A stretch of DNA of 64,000 nucleotides, from NCBI GenBank assembly GCA_007449985.2, contig VIIQ02000636.1:62001-126000 (forward strand), given 5' to 3'. The notes under the pieces are model-generated. The model worked only from the letters and a program-made list of their open reading frames with translations, did not search any database and had not been told where the DNA came from. The position numbers and the translations under genes are program-made. Below, one piece after another: positions 59,621 to 64,000 of the stretch. Position 1 is the stretch's first letter; each line of letters opens with the position of its first letter. Source of the DNA: Desmodesmus armatus (lineage: Eukaryota; Chlorophyta; Chlorophyceae; Sphaeropleales; Scenedesmaceae).

Positions 59621-59758
59621 GCGGTCACCCACTGTTTGCTACTGCTGAACCTGCTCACCCATATGCATCAGCTCAAGTCCAGGCCCCTGCAGTCAATAAA
59701 CACGATCCCCAAAAGCTTTTGATCCTCTTCAGCGTGGAAAGCACCGTCTGCAGCAGCC
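59621..59758 (+). promoter_or_regulatory. upstream blocks of copy 10 (second class, diverged)
   Basis: A looser version of the copy 8/9 upstream order (GCGGTCACCCACTG, CCTGCTCACCC, TGCATCAG, GATCCCCAAAAGC) at 59621-59716, ending in GCACCGTCTGCAGCAGCC directly before the ATG. Confidence 0.35.
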
Positions 59759-62700
59759 ATGGGTCTGTTTGGCTGGGTGCTCACTGCAGCTGCCAAAACA
59801 CTCACAGGGACCTGGGGGCATGATATCTACGACGAGTGCAAATCACGTTTAGTCGAGTTTCGCGTCTCACATGTCAGCTGCAGGGGCGACATATGCTCCT
59901 GCCTGGACCTACAGGCCTGCCTGCAGCGGCTTTTGCAGAAAGCAGCGCAGCAGCGACCAGCACTTGATGCCTTGATCGAGGAGGAGGTGCACCTGCTGCT
60001 GCCGGACTACTTCAGTGATATCAACAATATCAAGGATTGCCCTCACGTTGCTGCTACACAGCTTGCTGTGGCTGATGCTTTCTACAAGTAAGAGCAGGGA
60101 GGCATTGTGAGGGGGGTTGGCCCAGGGAAATTATCCCTCTTGATTTGAACCCCACTTCAAGGTTATGCAGAGTGGGGCCAGGGACTCGCAAACAACTGTG
60201 AACCAGGACGTCACAGTGAGAGCCTAGCACTGCTCGCAGCCCACAGCAGCCCTGCCAGCAGTCCCGTGTGCATCTGTCTGCGGTCTGTCTTGCAGGTTGA
60301 TTGCCATGCCCGAGTACAGACGCAGGGAGCAAGCAGCAGCAGCAGCACCAGCAGCAGCAGCACTGGTCGGGCTGCAAGCGGATGCATCTGAGGACGGATA
60401 CAGCCCCCTCGAGCTTATTGCCAGGAGCTACTCGCCCCCTGAATGTGCAGCATCCTTCATGGAGGATCTGCAGGCCAAGTGGACTGAGGTGCTGCAGCGG
60501 TTGCAGGTGGCAGCAGAGGTATGTGCGGTCGGCACACACAGGCATAGAGTCTGTGCCATAGACATGTGCTTGCATGGATATGTGTGTTGGCGTTGCTGCG
60601 GCTGCGTCACATAGTAAGTAGTCTGTGGGGGAGAAAGTGTATGCCAAGCACGCTGACTTCAAGGTTCTTGCTGCAAAAGTTTAAGTTGGCTAGGCAGTAA
60701 CACCCTACTACTTCACCATGTATCGGTTTATTCAGTCCCATGTGTGTTGCGGCATGCTGTGCTGTGCCATGCCATGCCGTGCTGTGCCCTGCTGTGTTCT
60801 TCATGCAGGCCCTTCCCCCTGACAACAAGCCCCTGAAGCCAGCCAATGCATCCAAGCTGTCTGTTTGCATCTGTGAGGGGCCCAAGGGCATTGGCAGCAA
60901 GCTGGACGGACTGCTGCAACCCAGCCACACAGTCATCTTGTGGGCAGCAGCAGTGTGCAGGATGTGCACCGATAATATCTTCATCGGCTACATGACAGGT
61001 AACATAGGATGAGAGGGACTGTGACTGTGCGCGCGGACACTTGCTGGCATTTTGGAAATGTTAGCAGCTTTGTGTACTTGCACACGCTTGCCCTCAGTGC
61101 TGCTGCCAACTCGAGTTACTTGAGAGTCTGTTCAATACTGCAACATCATCCTTGTGTAGCAGCAGCTGTCCTCTTCCAACATGCCACAGCCCAACGCCTG
61201 CTGTTGCTTGTCTCAAAGCCAAGCCTTCTTATGACCAGAGATGGAGGAGCAGGGCAGAATCAGTGTGATTTACTGAGGAAGCTGCGTTTGGAATGATGCG
61301 CAAGTGTTCTATATAGCTTGCTCCCTCCCATCCACTGGCTCACTGCCTCCCTTGTGCTCCCCTCCCCACTCTGATGCATGCTTACTGCTGTGCAGCTGGC
61401 TGCCCACGTGCAGCTGTTATATTTGTGCGGAAGGCTGCAGCCCTTGCTGCCACCATGCTGGATGTAACAACCACCATGGGCAGGCTGTCAGCAGCAGGCA
61501 TCAGCTTCAACACACAGCCCTCACCAGCAGCAGTGGCAGCAGCCATTGACCTGGCAGCACAGGTGAATGCAGCACTCAGCCCCTACCAGTATGCAGAGGT
61601 CCGCAAAGAAAAGGCATTCTTTGAGAAGAACCAGCAGCAGCGGCAGCAGCAGCCGGAGGGGCCACAGCCGCTGCCGCTGCTGCCGCTGCTGCCGCTGTAC
61701 TTCCACCCCCTTCAGCAGCAGCAGCAGCAGAAGTTTGTACGGATATTGCCCCAGCTGCGGCGACTGAACGAGGTTGCACCAACGGGGGAGACCCCACAAC
61801 AGGCCCATACAGCATTCCAATATTGCGAGCAGTTTTGGGCACTGGGGGCCCCTGTTATCTGCTTCCATGGATGCCAACTGCTGCAGCGTTGGGAGCAGCA
61901 GCTACTACAGCAGGGGGATGCTGTTCCCTGTCACCCTGCTGCTGCTGCTGCTGCTGTTGCTGATGGTGGTGCTGATGCTGGTAGTGGTGGTGGGTCGAGC
62001 GGCAGTTGTGATGGCAACAGCAGCAACAGCAGCAACAGCAGCAGCAGCAGCAGGGCAGCGTGGCAGGAGGCAGAGGGCATGCTGCTGCTTTGCGCTGTTG
62101 CCCTGGCGGGGCCCTTCCATCAAGGGCAGCAGCAACAGCAGTTGCAGCAGCAGCTTGCCCTATGCAGGCAGTACCAGCAGCAGTTCCAGCAGGCTGCAAC
62201 CAACTTGGGGCTGTCGAGGGAGCTGATGGCGGCAGTGGCCGCCTGCTTCACTGAAACAGAACAGTACAGCAGCAGCAGCGGCAGCGGCGGTGGCGGCAGC
62301 AGCAGTGAGGGTGCGGCGGCTGGCAGCGATGCTGCCGCTGATTGCCTGTCCTCTGTGTGTGCTGCGCTGCTGCTGTTGATGAATGTGTACGCATGGGTTG
62401 ACCCGCTGTCACGGTCACAGGCTCCGGCTGGGTATGTAAGGCAGCGGGTTTTTACAGCAGCTGAGGAGCTTCTTGTGGCTGACTTCTTCTTGCAGGTGTG
62501 TTGTGCATGATGGGTGTTGGCAGCACTGCCAATCTGCCACAATGAACAACAAAATACGGTGTTTGCTGCATGACACTTGTTCCTGCTTTTGTTGCTGCTA
62601 CTCTTACTGCTGGTATGCATGAGTGCCAGCATGACGTCAGTCGAAAGGCATGTGATTTCTGTCAAGACACACAGTTGCATGTGCCTGTAATTGTCAGCAT

Positions 62701-63782
62701 ATCTTTTTGCACTTGCCCTTCTGCATTCTTGTTTCGCAAACGTATGCCGGCTCGCATCTTGCAGCACATCCGTGTGGTCCAGAATCAAGCACATCCGTGT
62801 GTGTGTCAACTTCTTTGTTACATGCACAACCACACACAGTCCCGCTGTGTCGATACACACAAGCATAACCCATTGCCATGGTTATGGCTTGCCATACCAC
62901 GTGTTTAAAACACACTGACTATGGATATGTTTGTGGATGGCCTCTGCTGCAGGTGCCAGGACTCGTTACAGCAGCAGCAGGAGCAGCATTCCTGATGGCA
63001 GCGCAGCAGGGAGGGGCTCCCGCTCCTGCTCCTGCTGCTGCTGCTGCTGCAGGCACAGGGGCTGTGCTGTCCCAGCTGCCACTGTTGGCCCACCTGCTGC
63101 AGCAATACCGAAAAAACTGGCCTTCCCTTACCCGGCTGCTGTGTGGGCAGCTGACAGCAGAAGAGCAGGCAGCAATGGTGGGGGCTGGCTTGGTGTGGAA
63201 ACAACTGCAGCAGCAGTGGCGGAAGAAAGGCCGTACCAAGGTGTGTGCCCAATTCGAATGTGTTGCTGCTGGGCTGGTGCTGTTGGGCAACAACAGCATC
63301 CTGCTGCAGCAGCTGCTGAGGACGGCAGCAGCAGCAGAAGGTCAGCAGCCACTGCAGCAGCAGCAGCAGCTGGCTGCTGCTGTGCTGTACTGTGCTGACT
63401 CTCTGGGTGATCAGGTGGGGGGTCTGTGGGCGCACCTCTGGTTGATGGGGCCAGGGTCGGTGTCAGAGTCGGTGTCAGAGTCGGTGTCAAGATTTCAACC
63501 ATGCAGGATCGTGACAATGGCAGTACAGGCATTCGAGGCAGCGGTACGACACTTGGTTTGTGTTGGGATACCACTACGTAGTGCAGGTGTACCCCCTGCT
63601 GCTGCAGCGGCAGGTAGTACGCTGCAGGCCAGCAGCAGCAGCAGCGGTGGGAGTGGAAGCAGCAGTGGTAGCAACACCACCAGCAACAGCAGGGCTGCTG
63701 TTCCACCGTCTATCACCCAAGTAGAGCTAACGGCTGTGAAGATCTGTTCAGCCTCTCTCAAGGCAACCAACCATCCGGTCAG

Positions 63783-63815
<33 letters not shown>

Positions 63816-64000
63816 GCCCGTCACAGGCCTCCACCGCACAGAGTATGAGCTGCTGCAAGCTGCGCTGTCAATGCTGCTGACCAGTGCCAAGCTGTGCCAA
63901 GCAGGGCGGCAGCTGCCTTTGCCGGTAGAGCTGCTGTGGAAGATTGCAACCCCAGTGGCCGCTGGCATAAGGCTAGCAGGGGCCTCACAGTCTGGCACTG
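59759..64000 (+). CDS. MYND-finger protein, array copy 10 (cut by window end)
   Basis: Exons: 59759-60087, 60296-60518, 60809-60998, 61396-62495, 62953 to beyond 64000. The 963 codons visible are open. Exon 1 starts MGLFGWVLTAAAKTLTGTW and keeps the Cys cluster (SCRGDICSC). Exon 4 begins GCPRAAVIFVRKAAALAAT; intron 4 is 457 bases, the longest of the family. Exon 5 (VPGLVTAAAGAAFLMAAQQG, later ELLWKIATPV) is of the copy 8/9 type and contains a threefold 12-base repeat. The MYND finger would lie beyond the window, so whether this copy is complete is unknown. Confidence 0.8.
63457..63492 (+). repeat. three tandem 12-base coding units
   Basis: TCGGTGTCAGAG is repeated three times (the last unit ends in AAGA). 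In frame it gives SVSE-SVSE-SVSR in exon 5 of copy 10. It is absent from the siblings, so it is a recent in-frame expansion. Confidence 0.85.

Noticed and set aside
1..64000. Bacterial operons, tRNA, rRNA or riboswitches
   Set aside because: No cloverleaf, rRNA segment or ribosome-binding pattern was seen; genes are intron-split and spaced as in a eukaryote.

Overview
The window looks like nuclear DNA of a green alga, most likely a chlorophycean (Scenedesmus/Tetradesmus-, Volvox- or Haematococcus-like). The reasons are many short introns with GT..AG ends, coding exons saturated with CAG/GCA/AGC repeats read as poly-Gln, poly-Ala or poly-Ser, and an algal-style MYND zinc finger. The species cannot be fixed from the sequence alone.

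Almost everything here is one tandem gene family. Ten copies of a six-exon gene of about 1,150-1,225 codons occur with a start-to-start spacing of about 5.6-6.7 kb. Copy 1 is on the minus strand (226-5319). Copies 2-10 run head to tail on the plus strand (11284 to the window end, copy 10 being cut off). Wherever each copy can be read the architecture is the same: exon 1 carries a conserved Cys cluster, exons 2 and 3 are short helical blocks, exon 4 carries Pro-Leu and Gln-rich tracts, and exon 5 is long, low-complexity and ends with the first half of a MYND finger. Exon 6 supplies the second half, so intron 5 splits the zinc finger. Intron phases are 2, 0, 1, 0, 2. I do not recognise any domain other than the MYND finger, and the molecular function is unknown. 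MYND fingers are protein-protein interaction modules.

Copies 1, 4, 6, 7, 8, 9 and the visible part of 10 have open reading frames across all exons. Copies 2, 3 and 5 carry lesions: a 23-bp duplication in copy 2, two single-base indels in copy 3, and a frameshift plus an exon 5 deletion in copy 5. Each removes the MYND finger from the frame although the finger's DNA is still almost unchanged. Copies fall into related groups (2/3; 6/7; 8/9 with 10; 1 with 5; 4 apart). Two segments, the 5' part of exon 4 and the MYND end of exon 5, are nearly identical in all copies, and copy 8 looks like a recombinant. Gene conversion or unequal crossing-over is therefore likely.

The only other clear gene is a minus-strand BTB-BACK protein (7380-10793), probably a Cullin-3 adaptor-type protein, lying between copy 1 and copy 2 and divergent from copy 2. 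The stretch 5320-7379 has no convincing gene apart from a possible decayed ORF. Gene starts in the array share upstream blocks, and intron 2 of every copy carries a TGCTG/CTATG-type pentanucleotide tract in front of exon 3.
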